Source: Salvia splendens (lineage: Eukaryota > Streptophyta > Magnoliopsida > Lamiales > Lamiaceae). Taken from it: a stretch of 64,000 nucleotides of DNA. The stretch is taken from positions 36,562,887 to 36,626,886 of the forward strand of contig NC_056034.1 of NCBI RefSeq assembly GCF_004379255.2, read 5' to 3'. Below the pieces are notes generated by a model. The model was given only the letters and a program-made list of their open reading frames with translations, was not told where the DNA came from and ran no database searches. Positions 34,317 to 44,390 of the stretch are shown piece by piece. The first letter of the stretch is position 1. Every line of letters starts with the position of its first letter. Both the position numbers and the translations under genes were made by a program.

Positions 34317-34354
34317 TTTTATTAATACGAATGACGTAGGTAGAAATGTCTTTA

Positions 34355-35228
34355 GGCCATCCACAACGTTGTTCCTATACCGTTCCTTAAACCACTATTT
34401 GAGGGTCCCACTGTACTTTTTTACTCCATTCCTTAACTAAGGAACGGAACCTGCAATCCTCTGTTCCTTAACCGTTCCTTAAATTACTATTCATTCAATT
34501 TCATTTTTTTTTATTTCCAACCCAATTCAATTTAAATAAACACACTTTAAAAAACAAACACACTTTATTAAAAAACACACAACATTAAAAAAAATTACAA
34601 CTTAAACGTAAAAAATAAAAAGCACACAATTAAAATCCTAAAAAAATAAAAGTACACAATTTTAATAATTTCATCCGCCAAAATTTGCCCAAATGTGCTC
34701 AATTAGATCATGTTGGAGTTGGGTGTGGGCACTAGAGTCGCGTGTCCTTGCACGAATAGATAACCGTTCTTGTATGAGTATGAAATTGGGGTGGAAATAG
34801 AGAGGAATAGATGTGTGTTTGTGATTGAAATGAGTATGAAATAGGAGTATTTATAGAGTAAATAAATAAAATAAAAATTAAAAAAAAAATAAAAAACGGA
34901 TATAAAAAAAACGGCCTCATTACCTTTGCAAAATTTTTTTTTTTTTTATTAAATTCGAATTTAAAAAAAAAATGAATTATTGCGTCACCGGACGAAGCCC
35001 ACTCGCGGGGCAGCGAGTGGGCTTCACGCGTCGAATGGGAGGCCGCCACGTCGCCTCGGCGCGTGGCGGAACGTTCCGTTCCGCGTTCCTCCGGAACGGA
35101 ACGCGGCACGGCATAGGAATGGCGACGGCACGGAACGGTGACGGAACGCACCCCGCAACGCGTGCCGCCGCGGAACCGTTCCGCCGGAACGGCATAGGAA
35201 CCGCAACGGCACAGCGTTGCGGGTGCCC
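34355..35228. mobile_element. PIF/Harbinger deletion derivative with transposase tail
   Basis: The ends ggccatccacaacgttg and cagcgttgcgggtgccc are inverted and flanked by TTA (34352-34354, 35229-35231). On the minus strand just before a stop at 34671-34673, the codons read RDSSAHTQLQHDLIEHIWANFGG. This is the C-terminal end of a Harbinger-type DDE transposase, which shows the element is an internally deleted copy of an autonomous one. The right terminal region is GC-rich with 'cggaac' repeats. Confidence 0.82.
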
Positions 35229-35397
35229 TTAAGCCATGCGGTAGTAATTCCTCTTGCATTACGGCATATGATGTTATTGTCCTTAGATCAATTATATTGT
35301 GGATTGGAAATATTTGACATCTATGGTTCCATTGTATGACTTCAGAGTTCATAATGAAGTAGATAGAAATATTAAATTTATTAAATAAATATTAATA

Positions 35398-35905
35398 TTA
35401 TTCTCTTCATCCCTATTAAGTTGAGTCAAAATTTTTGAACACGAATATTAAAAAACTGTGTTGAAAAGTAAAATAGAGAAATAAAGTAAGAGGGATAAAT
35501 GATGAAATAAAATAAGAGTGATTCAATATTTTATTTTATTTTTATCAAAAAATGAAATGACTCAATTTAGTTGTGACATTCCAATCCAAAAAAAAAACTA
35601 CTATACTTAGTTGCGAGGATCGACTGAGCATTATATCTAATAATATGACTCACTAGGAATCATTTATATCTCCTAAAATTATAACAAAAATGCATTTTTT
35701 CAGTATACTAATTATAAGGATCTCCAACTTATATTTAAAACATGCATTCGAATATACTCCATCTGTTCTATGTTAATTAAGTCATTTTATTATTTTGGAA
35801 AGTTTTAAATAATTGAGTCATTTCTATTTTTGGTAAAGGGTAATCATCTTTCTTATTTTATTCTCGCTTACTTTATTCACCATTCATTTAACACACTATT
35901 ATGAA
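35398..35905. repeat. two decayed 'ctccatctgttc' MITEs
   Basis: Segments at about 35398-35590 and 35755-35905 carry inverted 'gagtcatttt/aatgactca' motifs and weak 'actccatctgttc' ends. Boundaries uncertain. Confidence 0.4.
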
Positions 35906-36243
35906 ACTCTATATTATCGTGTTGTAGACGATTGTGAGCTTCTTTTTGGCGCATGTCAACAAATGCCCGAAGACGATCGGCATATCCGTGAGGGACTCCT
36001 TGATGGTGGGATCACTCGCTGGCGAAACCATGGCTTGGTCCTGCAATGTGTTCAACGGGGACGTTGCCAACTTCTTCACCTTCATCATCCACTATCATGT
36101 TATGCAATACGATAGCGGCGTAGATGATATCAATGATATCACATTCGTAGAAGAACCGCGCCGGACCTTTGACCAATGCCCAACGCGATTGGAGCACACC
36201 TAAAGCCCGCTCCACATCCTTTCCTGCCGCCTTTTTCCGTTGG
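35895..36243 (-). pseudogene. PIF/Harbinger transposase C-terminal fragment
   Basis: On the minus strand, codons read KDVERALGVLQSRWALVKGP, then ...ECDIIDIIYAAIVLHNMIVDDE. After one TGA they continue in the same frame as HQGVPHGYADRLRAFVDMRQ. These are the conserved C-terminal motifs of the DDE_4 (HARBI1/ALP1-like) nuclease, including the DVERAFG-like segment with the last catalytic acidic residue. The N-terminal two-thirds with the first two catalytic Asp residues are absent, and no terminal repeats flank it. It is an inactive remnant. The ending 'QHDNIE' differs from the tail kept at 34671-34745, so it is probably another copy. Confidence 0.85.
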
Positions 36244-36250
36244 ACAACTG

Positions 36251-36360
36251 ATTGTCCCTTTATTTAGTTGGATATATATAGAATAAAATAGAAAATTTAA
36301 ATAGGTTTTGGTCCCTTTATTTGGTTGGATATATATAGAATAAAATAGAAAATTTAAATA
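36251..36360. repeat. 59-bp spaced tandem duplication
   Basis: 'tccctttatttggttggata' and the bases following it (about 51 bp in all) occur twice, with few mismatches, immediately left of the SPL promoter. Confidence 0.9.
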
Positions 36361-36588
36361 AATGGAAATGAGTGAGTAGAATAATGGTGGTGGCATTTAA
36401 TGAGTAGTAGAACATAACCCTATTGCAGTAGAAGGGCAGTTGCAACCATACCCCTATTTGTACAACTGTCACATGTCAATCTTATCCCCCACACTCTTTA
36501 TTTTTTTCCCCTAGCTTGTTTACATATTTCCTTCCTTCTTTTTACAGTAATAACAAGCAGATCCCATTTTTTTTGCAGCACCATCCAT

Positions 36589-36598
36589 TACTATATAT
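36589..36598 (+). promoter_or_regulatory. TATA box of the SPL gene
   Basis: 'ctatatatac' about 70 bp before the start codon at 36664, followed by a CA-rich leader. Confidence 0.55.
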
Positions 36599-36663
36599 AC
36601 ATAAAACACGCACACACACAGAGAGAGGTACAGAGTTGGTGTAGTAGTTGTGGAAGGAAAAAA

Positions 36664-37626
36664 ATGGAATACGGGTGGAGTAGCAGTAGCAGTGCAGCAG
36701 GAGGAGGAGGGGGGCATAACGGTAATTTGAGGCCAGATAATGCATGGGAGGCGATGCAGGAAGCTGGGTCTTCCAGTCTGTATCGCAATCCTGATCCGCA
36801 TCTGACATGCTTGAAGCTCGGAAAGAGGCATTACTTTGGGGATCTGTCTTCTTCTCCACTCATAAAGAGATCCAAAGGGCCTTCCTCTGTTCCGCGGTGC
36901 CAGGTGGAGGGCTGCCAGGCTGCGCTGCTCAACGCCAAGGATTACCACCGGAGGCACAAGGTTTGCCAGACGCACGCCAAAGCCCCCAGAGTCGTGCTTC
37001 TCGGAATCGACCAACGCTTCTGCCAACAATGCAGCAGGTAGATGATACCATATCACTACTACTGTTTTCTTCAAATGTTTAATTAATGGAATTAAATAGG
37101 TTTCATGCCGTTGGAGAGTTTGATGACGCGAAGAGGAGCTGCAGAAGAAGACTGGCAGGCCACAACGAAAGGAGAAGAAAGAGCTCGCAGCAACACACTT
37201 CCTCTTTTGCTACCAAAGGTAACTTAATTATCCAGTTATCCACATTTGTTTCCAAATTAAGAGTTTTTAAACGAAAATATACTACTATTAGCGAGCATGA
37301 GCAGCAGTGGGTGTGCTCTCTCTCTTCTGTCACACTCACCGGCGACTTACGGGCCGTGGAGCGCCTTGCCGGCTCCGGATCTCCCGGCGAGGTGCAGCGC
37401 GGCCCTGCGGGAGCTCATCGCGGAGAATCGTGCGTCGGTCTTCGATGCCACAAAGATATGGCCGGGCTGGGCTGAGCCCGAAAACCGCGGCCACGTGACA
37501 CTGAATCTCATGCAGGGCCCGGAATCGGCTTTCGGGCTTATTTTGGGCCACGATCACCGGCCATCGGAAGAAGGCGCCGCTGGAGATTGCTCTGACCTGT
37601 GGAGCCACCTGCCTTTGGGGTATTGA
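36664..37626 (+). CDS. SBP-box (SPL) transcription factor, miR156-targeted
   Basis: Three exons (36664-37037, 37100-37218, 37292-37626) join to 275 residues plus stop with canonical splice sites. The intron inside the SBP box, after CQQCSR, is the conserved SPL position. The SBP domain covers about 78-153. Zn site 1 is C79, C84, C101, H104; Zn site 2 is C120, C123, H127, C139. The bipartite nuclear signal KRSCRRRL...RRRK lies at 136-152. The N-terminal motif [13 protein letters not shown] precedes it. The last exon encodes an ALSLLS motif overlapping a miR156 site. SPL proteins bind GTAC cores in promoters and drive phase change, inflorescence and organ development. The SBP sequence suggests the TGA1/SPL13-like or SPL9/15-like clade, but the exact orthologue is uncertain. 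All zinc ligands are intact. Confidence 0.95.
37313..37332 (+). promoter_or_regulatory. miR156/157 target site in SPL exon 3
   Basis: gtgctctctctcttctgtca is the canonical miR156-complementary sequence of plant SPL mRNAs. It encodes ALSLLS-type residues within the reading frame. It implies age-dependent repression by miR156. Confidence 0.95.
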
Positions 37627-37896
37627 TTTTGCGTTTTAACTTTGTTTTTTGTGCATCAAAACTTGTGGATATCATTTAGCCTTCGCTTGTTATTTTGTTT
37701 AATGTAAACCTCTACTTAATTTTTCTAGTAATAATATGACAAGTATTAGGCCATCCACAATAGAAATAGCCCAGCAATAGCCTAGTCATAGCCTAGCCAC
37801 TGCCACTGCCACATCATCAGCACTAAAAATCCTCATGCTACATCATAAATAGCCCAGCCACATCAATAGCTACATCACTAATAACAATTATATAAA

Positions 37897-38280
37897 GAGT
37901 GATGCTAAATGGCCATAATGTGGCCGGCCATAAAGAGTTAATTTAGTCTATTTACATGTATAAAAAAATTAGAATTACCGATATAAACTTATATGTGTGT
38001 GAATGGACTTGTGAGTTGATACTTATATTTGAATTCCATTACGTAAAACACATTAATATCGCGAATTACTGTATACGTTGAGCAACAATCAAGAAATGAC
38101 AGTAGTAATAAGTTGAGCAAAAACTACGAAAGAACAACACTAACATGTTGAGCAACATATAATGAAGATGATATAAAAGTAAAATCAAGTAGTATTAAAC
38201 CAAAAATTTGAAAAAAAATTAATTTTTTTGTTATTTAATTAATTTATGGCTGACCATAATGTGGCCGCATAGCTTTATTC
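37897..38280. mobile_element. MULE-type MITE nested in the Harbinger element (384 bp)
   Basis: Ends gagtgatgctaaatggccat and atgtggccgcatagctttat... are inverted around 'ggccataatgtggcc' motifs. A perfect 9-bp duplication, ttatataaa, flanks it (37888-37896, 38281-38289). Confidence 0.75.
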
Positions 38281-38447
38281 TTATATAAAATGACATAATT
38301 AATAATCACACAATATACGGAATTTAATTTACGAGACATATACGGGAAACATTAATAATACTATTAAAAATTTAAAAAGTACAATAATTTAAAAATATTA
38401 CAATAATTAAAAAAAAGTACAATAATTAAAAAAAAAAGTAAAATAAT

Positions 38448-39783
38448 TCACTTCTCGTCGCCGTCGTCGTCTCCTCCGTCGATGTCGCCACCATCGCCTC
38501 CGTCGCCGTCGCCTCTACTCCCGGCAGCTTCCCTCCGTGCCGCCTCCAAATCCTCCTGCATGCTCAGGAGCAATGTTTGAAGCAAACTTTTCTCCACGGG
38601 GTCCACCGCCGCCCGCCATTCGGCCATCGTCTTGACCATCTGAGCGCGCGTTTGTTGACGCGCGAAGAATTTGAGATCCGCTGTGGATTGGCCAAGGGGG
38701 ATGCCGACTGGACCTCCTGTGAACCCCGGGCGACCCCCATCGCCTCCCGTTGAGCCCGCCTGTGCCCAACCGGGCGAGTACGGCGAGCAAACGAACGAGG
38801 GGTCGGGACCTCCTGGGCCGTCTCAGAGAGGTCATGGGAACCACCGCTACTGCCGCTGAAATCACCGGAATAGTTCAGCCGTTGCTTCTTCGGCCAACCA
38901 GAGTCGACACCTACTCGGAACTTCTCGGAGTCGTTCAACACAAGATAGCAGTTCCAGTAGGTGAAGTCCTTGTACACCCCCTTCAGGGGGAAGGCTTTCT
39001 CCGCTATCCTCCTGCAGTCGTCCTCAGTTTGCCCACTGCTAATCATGCGGAGGGCGTTGGTGTACAAGCCCGAAAATCGGGAGACCGCAACCCTGATTCG
39101 GTCCCACGCCTTCCGGCAAACCTCCCCATTGCGTGGCCTCCCCTCCGGGCAAAACCTCTGGTAGGCTGCTGCTATCTTGCCCCACAAGTTGACGATCCTC
39201 TGGTTGTTCGAAACGAGAGGATCGTCGCAAACACTCACCCACGCCTTGGACAGCGCGACGTTCTCCGCGTCCGTCCACCTCCTCCGTACCGCGTTGTCGT
39301 CCTCACCCGGCTGCGAGAACTCGCCGACCCTTTTCCCCTTGCCTTTCTTCTTTGGGGCGCCCCGACCCTGCCCTGCGCCCCCCGTTTGAACGGGAGCATC
39401 CGGAATACCGGAAAGATCTATCCCCAAGTCATCGAAGGAGAAAGTGCCAAACTGGGCCGGAGGCGCAGCCTCCGTTGGCGTCGATGTGTGCGACGAACCA
39501 GTCGAAAAATCAACACTAGGGCGATAGACGTCCCCCGGCGTCCCCTGTGTCGCCGGTACCCCGCCGGGCATCATCTGCATTCCGGGTGCCCACCCCGACA
39601 TCGCCGGAAACGCCCCCGGCGGACGCCCCCCGCTGGTATCCCGGGCATCATCTGCTGCCACGGGTACATGTTGTAGTATGGGTGCATCTGACTCGGGTGC
39701 ATCTGACTCCATCCACCTCCCACGGGGATCGGGGGAGTTTGAGATCCGCTACTCCCTGATGTAGGCTCGTTGTTGAGATCCAT
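38448..39783 (-). pseudogene. Harbinger ORF1, Myb/SANT-like DNA-binding protein, two frameshifts
   Basis: The natural start is the ATG at 39783 (MDLNNEPTSGSSGSQTPP). The frame shifts near 39625 into the long central frame, then again near 38820-38880 into the frame that ends at 38448. The central part holds a Myb/SANT-like domain, RRRWTDAENVALSKAWVSVC through a KIAAAYQRFCP segment, and then a 'KAWDRIRVAVSRF' and 'FTYWNCYLVLNDSEKF' region typical of plant Harbinger ORF1 and related trihelix-like proteins. The end is a helical, acidic tail (KTMAEWRAAVDPVEKSLLQT). In the family, ORF1 helps bind element ends and bring transposase to the nucleus. With two frame breaks this copy is probably not functional, though it is otherwise well preserved. 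Confidence 0.85.
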
Positions 39784-39907
39784 TTACCGTTGTTGATCTT
39801 GTACATAAATTTAGATAGAGAGAGTACTCGTTAATACAAGTGGTGCGAATGAAAATGACAGGCAAGTCGCGTATATATAGTGTTTCGGAATTAAAAAAAA
39901 ATTAAAA

Positions 39908-40102
39908 ATTCGCGCTAGGCGATCCGGACGCTGCAATAGCGCCTAGCGGATCGCCTAGCGCACCGCCTAGCGCCGCGGAACCGCCGAGCGCTAGGCGGTT
40001 TTTTTCCGCGAAATCGGCTAGGTGGCTGCAATAGTTCGCCTAGCGCACCGCCTAGCGCCGGCGCTCGGCTAGGCGGTGCGCTAGGCGCTATTGTGGATGC
40101 TC
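39908..40102. repeat. subterminal 'cgcctagcg' repeats of the Harbinger element
   Basis: The motif GCCTAGC or its complement GCTAGGC occurs about ten times in both orientations within 190 bp of the right end. Related 'gcctagcca' and 'gcctagtca' words lie just inside the left end. These may be binding sites for element-encoded proteins. Confidence 0.75.
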
Positions 40103-40105
40103 TTA

Positions 40106-41364
40106 AAGATACGGATTTCTGGCATTTTTATTAGCTATTGGTGGCAAATACAGTAATATTATGTACTCCATTTCTTAGTATATTGAACCATATAGTATAA
40201 CCAAAATCAAAAGGTAAGACATTATAATCATGCAAGGAGCATTATTGACTTTCAGAAAATTAATGACAATGATTGCATACTCGTATGTTTACATTAATTA
40301 GCTTTGTAGGATGGGCATAAATTTCTTTCAAAGAAACACCACTAAATTGTTTTGATCATGTGTTCCACAAATATCTTTGAATAAATTGTACGGTGTACTT
40401 TAATTAAACGAATAACAAACACCTTGGTTAATGATATCATGTAGTATTAATATGAAAAGATCTTCTATTTTGTGGATGTAGAGATGTTATTAGCATCAGG
40501 TAGTATTTCATTAATAAATTTATTCAAATTTGCTTTTATCATTTTTCAAGGTCTGTGGGCTGGGCCCCTAAAAAATCACTGGGCCATCTGATATCTGATT
40601 TTCTAGATTACCGAATATTCCTAAACAAAGATGCTTCCCCTAAAATAGAAAATGAATTATAAAAGAAAGGAAATTATTTGGATGTTATCATGGGAGAGGT
40701 CAGATAAACATAGTAGTAGTAGTAGTATCATTTCAATTTTTTTGTTCTTAATGTTTAATACTTTAATTGAACTCATCTTGTTCTATACAATAAACTTCCT
40801 TAATTTTCGCATTCTAAGCAAGAATTGTGGGTTTCCGTTTTTTTCAAATTTTTAGTATTGTATTGAGAAGTTTATTTTTTTTTCCACTTAGTAAGGGGTT
40901 GTTGGTATGGTCCCATCATTTAAAAAATTTAAAACCAAATAAATCTATGCAGTTATAATGTTATATCGTGCAATAGTCAGAGTTAATGAACATTGGTTGA
41001 TATTATGGCAAGTATATATAAATGATAGAACGATGTACCAAAATGCAAAGGCAGTCCCCCCTCCACAGTAGCAGGAATTGAAAAAAAGATTTTTGAATAT
41101 GGTGGAAACAAGATTCACTATTATTATTCAATGAATCATAAATACTTTTTGTACGGCCATTCAATTCAAACCAAGTTTCAATTTTAATGATAGGGAGGTA
41201 TTTATTTATATATAGAGAGAGAATTGATCAAATCAAAACTCATTTTTATATTAAAACTAAGTTAAACAAGAGCTATAAGATTTATTTTATGTAATAAGGG
41301 TACAGTACGAAATAAATATGTTTTTAGCTATGAAATAATTGATCATGTTGTTTGTTTGAATAAT
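40106..41364. other. intergenic, no gene seen
   Basis: AT-rich. A short (tag)n run lies near 40713. No coding or clear element ends. Confidence 0.4.
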
Positions 41365-41372
41365 ATCGTAGT

Positions 41373-42423
41373 CAGTGGCGGACGCAAAAATTTTGTTTGG
41401 TAGGTGCTTTACTCTACGTTGCGCCATCCATCAGCATCTATAGTCTCATTTTGACTCGACACGAGTTTTACAAAATTGTTTGACTTTGTGAAGAAATATG
41501 GAAAAATAAGTTAGTGGAATGCAGGCTTCATTTTTATACTCCATATATTAGTTTTATAATAGAATATGAGTGCAATAATTTAGTTGAATGTGAAGTCCAC
41601 TTATTTAAAATGAAAAAAGGTGAATGAGAGTTTGAACCCCGGATATTCTGAAATGGCAAATGAGACAATTTTTCACGGACTGAGAGAGTATATTTATATA
41701 GTCAAGATATGTGTGTGTAAGACACGGTCACATATCCATGATTTTTCAGTGTTAGGATGAGATAAAAATTATAGGTTCTCAAAACTTTAAAACATAAAAA
41801 ATATAGTAAAATATTTATATATCAGAAGAACTTAATGAATAAAATGCCTATTAGATGAGAGGATTTAAAAAGATACTTCAAATTAACAGTATATTTGAAA
41901 TAGAAAATTGAATTTAAAAGAATTAAAAAAATCCAAAGTTTTTTTTACAATTGAATTGATAAGGAAAAAAAGTTAGTGAAAACTAAAATTATTGGTGAAA
42001 GCTAATCAATACTTTTAAAAAAATAAAGAAGCTGCATTGCTTTAATCTTAAGTTTTAAAAATGAAATAGAATAGTACTATAAGTTTTTTAATTACTTAAA
42101 TCAGCTGGAAGAAATTAATATTATAATTTCAAATAAATCGGTGGTTCTTTTTTGAAGCTATTATATTGAATTTGATAATGCCCACGTCTTCTTCTTCTTC
42201 CTAAATGCAGTGTTATCCATTATTTTAATGTGTGTTCAGTTTATTAGATTCAGCCCCTTCTTTTCATTTCACTTTCAATAATTTACTCTCCAACAACAAT
42301 TATTGGGAAGGGCTGAAAATCAATTTCAAAATTTTCAAATATTTCACAAGAAGAAAAAATGGACAAATAAAACTTTTGGGAAGGGCTTAAGCCCTCCCCC
42401 ATTGCTTACTGTGTCCGCCAATG
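41373..42423. mobile_element. hAT non-autonomous element (1051 bp)
   Basis: The ends cagtggcggacgcaaaaa and ttactgtgtccgccaatg are inverted and flanked by a perfect 8-bp duplication, atcgtagt (41365-41372, 42424-42431). Same family as 10570-12479. The interior is AT-rich and non-coding, with a decayed MITE at about 41440-41690. Confidence 0.88.
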
Positions 42424-42431
42424 ATCGTAGT

Positions 42432-43266
42432 ACAACGTAGATAATGAAATCAATACTAGCGCTATCATAATGTTGTCGAATTTTTAATGTTTCATGTCAC
42501 TTTCCATAAAAGTTGGAATCCTTACAAATATACAAAAATCATTCCAAAAATCATTAGTTTTATACAACTCTCTTGATTTTAATTATTTTTTCACATGTCA
42601 TATAAATTGAAGGTAATTTTATGATAATCCAAATGAAATCTCAACTTCAGATGAAGAAAATTACATGAAAAATGCAATTTGTATATAATTATAAATTTTG
42701 ATAAATAAAGGTTTACAATCATAAACACACAAGCACACCTTATTCATCTCCACCAAATAGTAGATGGAAAGATGATGAGTGATATATATAGAAAAAAAAG
42801 GTCCCACAAATATAGTTTTCCTCAACCAATACCTCCATGCAGGAGACAGACTTACCTACTGGCATCTTCTTCACCAAGAAAATTTTACCACTTCACTTAA
42901 TTCATTTTCAAATTATAAATCAATGAAAAAGATGGCTCCTCTTTTTGTCCTTTTTTTTTACCCCCCTCATCCTTAATTTTACAGTATCTGAGCAACAGAC
43001 AAAAAGAAATTAATGCAGTAACTGTAAATAGCAAGAGTCTGCAACTCTGCAAGGGTGCCTCTCTGCCAAACCCAACCCTTTTACACATATGGAAGTTAAT
43101 CTTGAATGCAGATGGAATTTTCATGAAAAACTCTTTTTTCTCATTAATATGAAAACAGTCAAAGCTGAAGTTAGGCATGCAAAGTGGGAAATGAATCCCC
43201 TGAAACATGAAGGTACATTGTTCATATTTGGCTACCCAAAAATGTTTTGTCAAAATTAGTCTACAT
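42432..43266. other. SPL8 3' side, no exon recognised
   Basis: I looked here for a third SPL8 exon on the minus strand. The longest frame (43304-42897) does not resemble the SPL8 C-terminus. Nothing else was seen. Confidence 0.4.
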
Positions 43267-43430
43267 ATTTTTTTACTAATTACTACTCTATGTTCTAGAG
43301 TCATTTCATTTTATATATTAGTTTTTGAAAAATGATAACAAATAGTTAAAGTAGAGATAGAATAAAATAAAAAAAAAGAATTAATGTAGATAATGAAATG
43401 ACTCTACTAGTATGGAGCAGAAGGAATAGG
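43267..43430. repeat. MITE, 'gagtcatttcatt' type
   Basis: Inverted 'tctagagtcatttcat' and 'atgaaatgactctac' near the two ends. Lies directly after the SPL8 reading frame. Confidence 0.55.
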
Positions 43431-43452
43431 ATTGTGAAGAGAGTTTTAGTTT

Positions 43453-44390
43453 TTAGAGGTGAAGTATTTTACTACTTGCAAGGTTTTCAGATGCGGAGGT
43501 GATTTTGGGGTGGGATTTGCGGCGGCGGCGGTTGTGGTCGGCAAACCTTTTGCGGCAGCTTCTCTTGCCGTTGTCGAATTCCGAGAGCAGCTGGAATCTG
43601 AAATTGGCAAGTACTAGTATGAAATTAATTTTACGGAAAAGCCCTCTCAGGTAATTTCGAAGAAATGCGATGCAAGAAGGAAGGGTATTTTTGTAATTTG
43701 AGACCTGCTGCATTGCTGGCAGAAGCGCTGGGTCAAGCCGGCGGCGATAACGGTGGCGGCCTTGGAGTGAAACTCGCAGACCTTGTGGCGGCGGTGGTAG
43801 TGCTTGGCGTGGGTCAAATCGGCGTTGCATCCTTGGGCCTGGCAGCGGGGTGAGTTGATTGGACCGGGCTCGATGATCCTGGACCGGCTGTAGAGACGGT
43901 TCACGAAGTCGTCTTCGGAGGAGGCGAAGTAGGTCCTGCCGCCGAGGTTGAGCCCGATTCGGCTGTTGTAGGAGGCCGGGGGCGGGTTGTATGAAGTGGC
44001 GGTGGCGGTGGCGGTGGCGGTGGCGGTAGCGCGTGAGTCGTAGAAGCTGGTGAAATGGGCGTTGGAGAAGGGAATGTGGTTGTCCAGATTAGCGAAGTTG
44101 GCGGTGTCGGAGAAGGAGTAAAGGTCGAAAACACGGCGGATATCGTCGCCGGAAAGGATAATCGATGGTGGGTTTCCCCATCCAGGGCGAAGTCAGGATT
44201 TCAATTCGATGGGGACAAAAATATATTTAAGAAGAAATTTTAAAAGTCTGAGGTGTGACATTTATAAAGAAAATCCAAAATTTTAAAAATTACTTAATAA
44301 AATAATACTACATAAAATATATTGAAGAAGGGCAGATGCCCTTATCCCCTGCCAGTAGATCTGCCCCTGTCCGCATCCATACTCCAACAT
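43453..44390 (-). pseudogene. SPL8: SPL8-like SBP-box gene, interrupted near its start
   Basis: The ATG is at 44390 (MLEYG). After a few codons a 187-bp MITE (44183-44369) intervenes. The frame resumes as GNPPSIILSGDD, runs through an Ala/Thr repeat, then NSRIGLNLGGRTYFASSEDD, an SPL8 hallmark, and the SBP domain PRCQAQGCNADLTHAKHYHR up to CQQCSR. The GT donor is at 43704-43703; exon 2 starts at 43597. In exon 2 the zinc ligand His of 'CSRFH' is Gln (codon 43593-43591), while the NLS CRKRFADHNRRRRK is kept. The frame ends at 43453, short of the usual C-terminus. SPL8 controls anther and gynoecium development and has no miR156 site; none is seen here. Reading from the ATG enters the MITE and stops, and no in-frame ATG precedes the SBP box. 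It is therefore probably non-functional, unless the MITE is bypassed by splicing or an alternative start. Confidence 0.88.
44183..44369. mobile_element. hAT-type MITE inside the SPL8 coding region (187 bp)
   Basis: The ends cagggcgaagtcaggattt and gtagatctgcccctg are inverted (CAGGGGCNGA type). Flanks tccccatc (44175-44182) and tccgcatc (44370-44377) match at 7 of 8 bases. Removing it with one TSD copy rejoins MLEYG to a WGNPPS-like continuation in frame, which confirms the insertion. Confidence 0.88.

Larger units (their letters stand above)
37749..40102. mobile_element. PIF/Harbinger element carrying ORF1 only (2354 bp)
   Basis: The ends ggccatccacaatag and ctattgtggatgctc are inverted and flanked by TTA (37746-37748, 40103-40105). 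It lies about 120 bp downstream of the SPL stop codon. It encodes a Myb/SANT-type ORF1 on the minus strand but no DDE transposase, and contains a nested MULE MITE (37897-38280). Subterminal 'cgcctagcg' repeats are dense at 39908-40102. Confidence 0.88.

Noticed and set aside
34732..35352. 206-codon minus-strand frame
   Set aside because: It overlaps the GC-rich end of a Harbinger element and its flank; the only recognisable codons (transposase tail at 34671-34745) are in a different frame.
38750..39676. 308-codon open frame on the plus strand
   Set aside because: It is antisense to the Harbinger ORF1, whose Myb/SANT motifs are clear on the minus strand; its text is Arg/Pro-rich without family resemblance.
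42897..43304. Possible third exon of SPL8
   Set aside because: The frame has no similarity to the SPL8 C-terminus and lies beyond a MITE; no splice junction could be justified.
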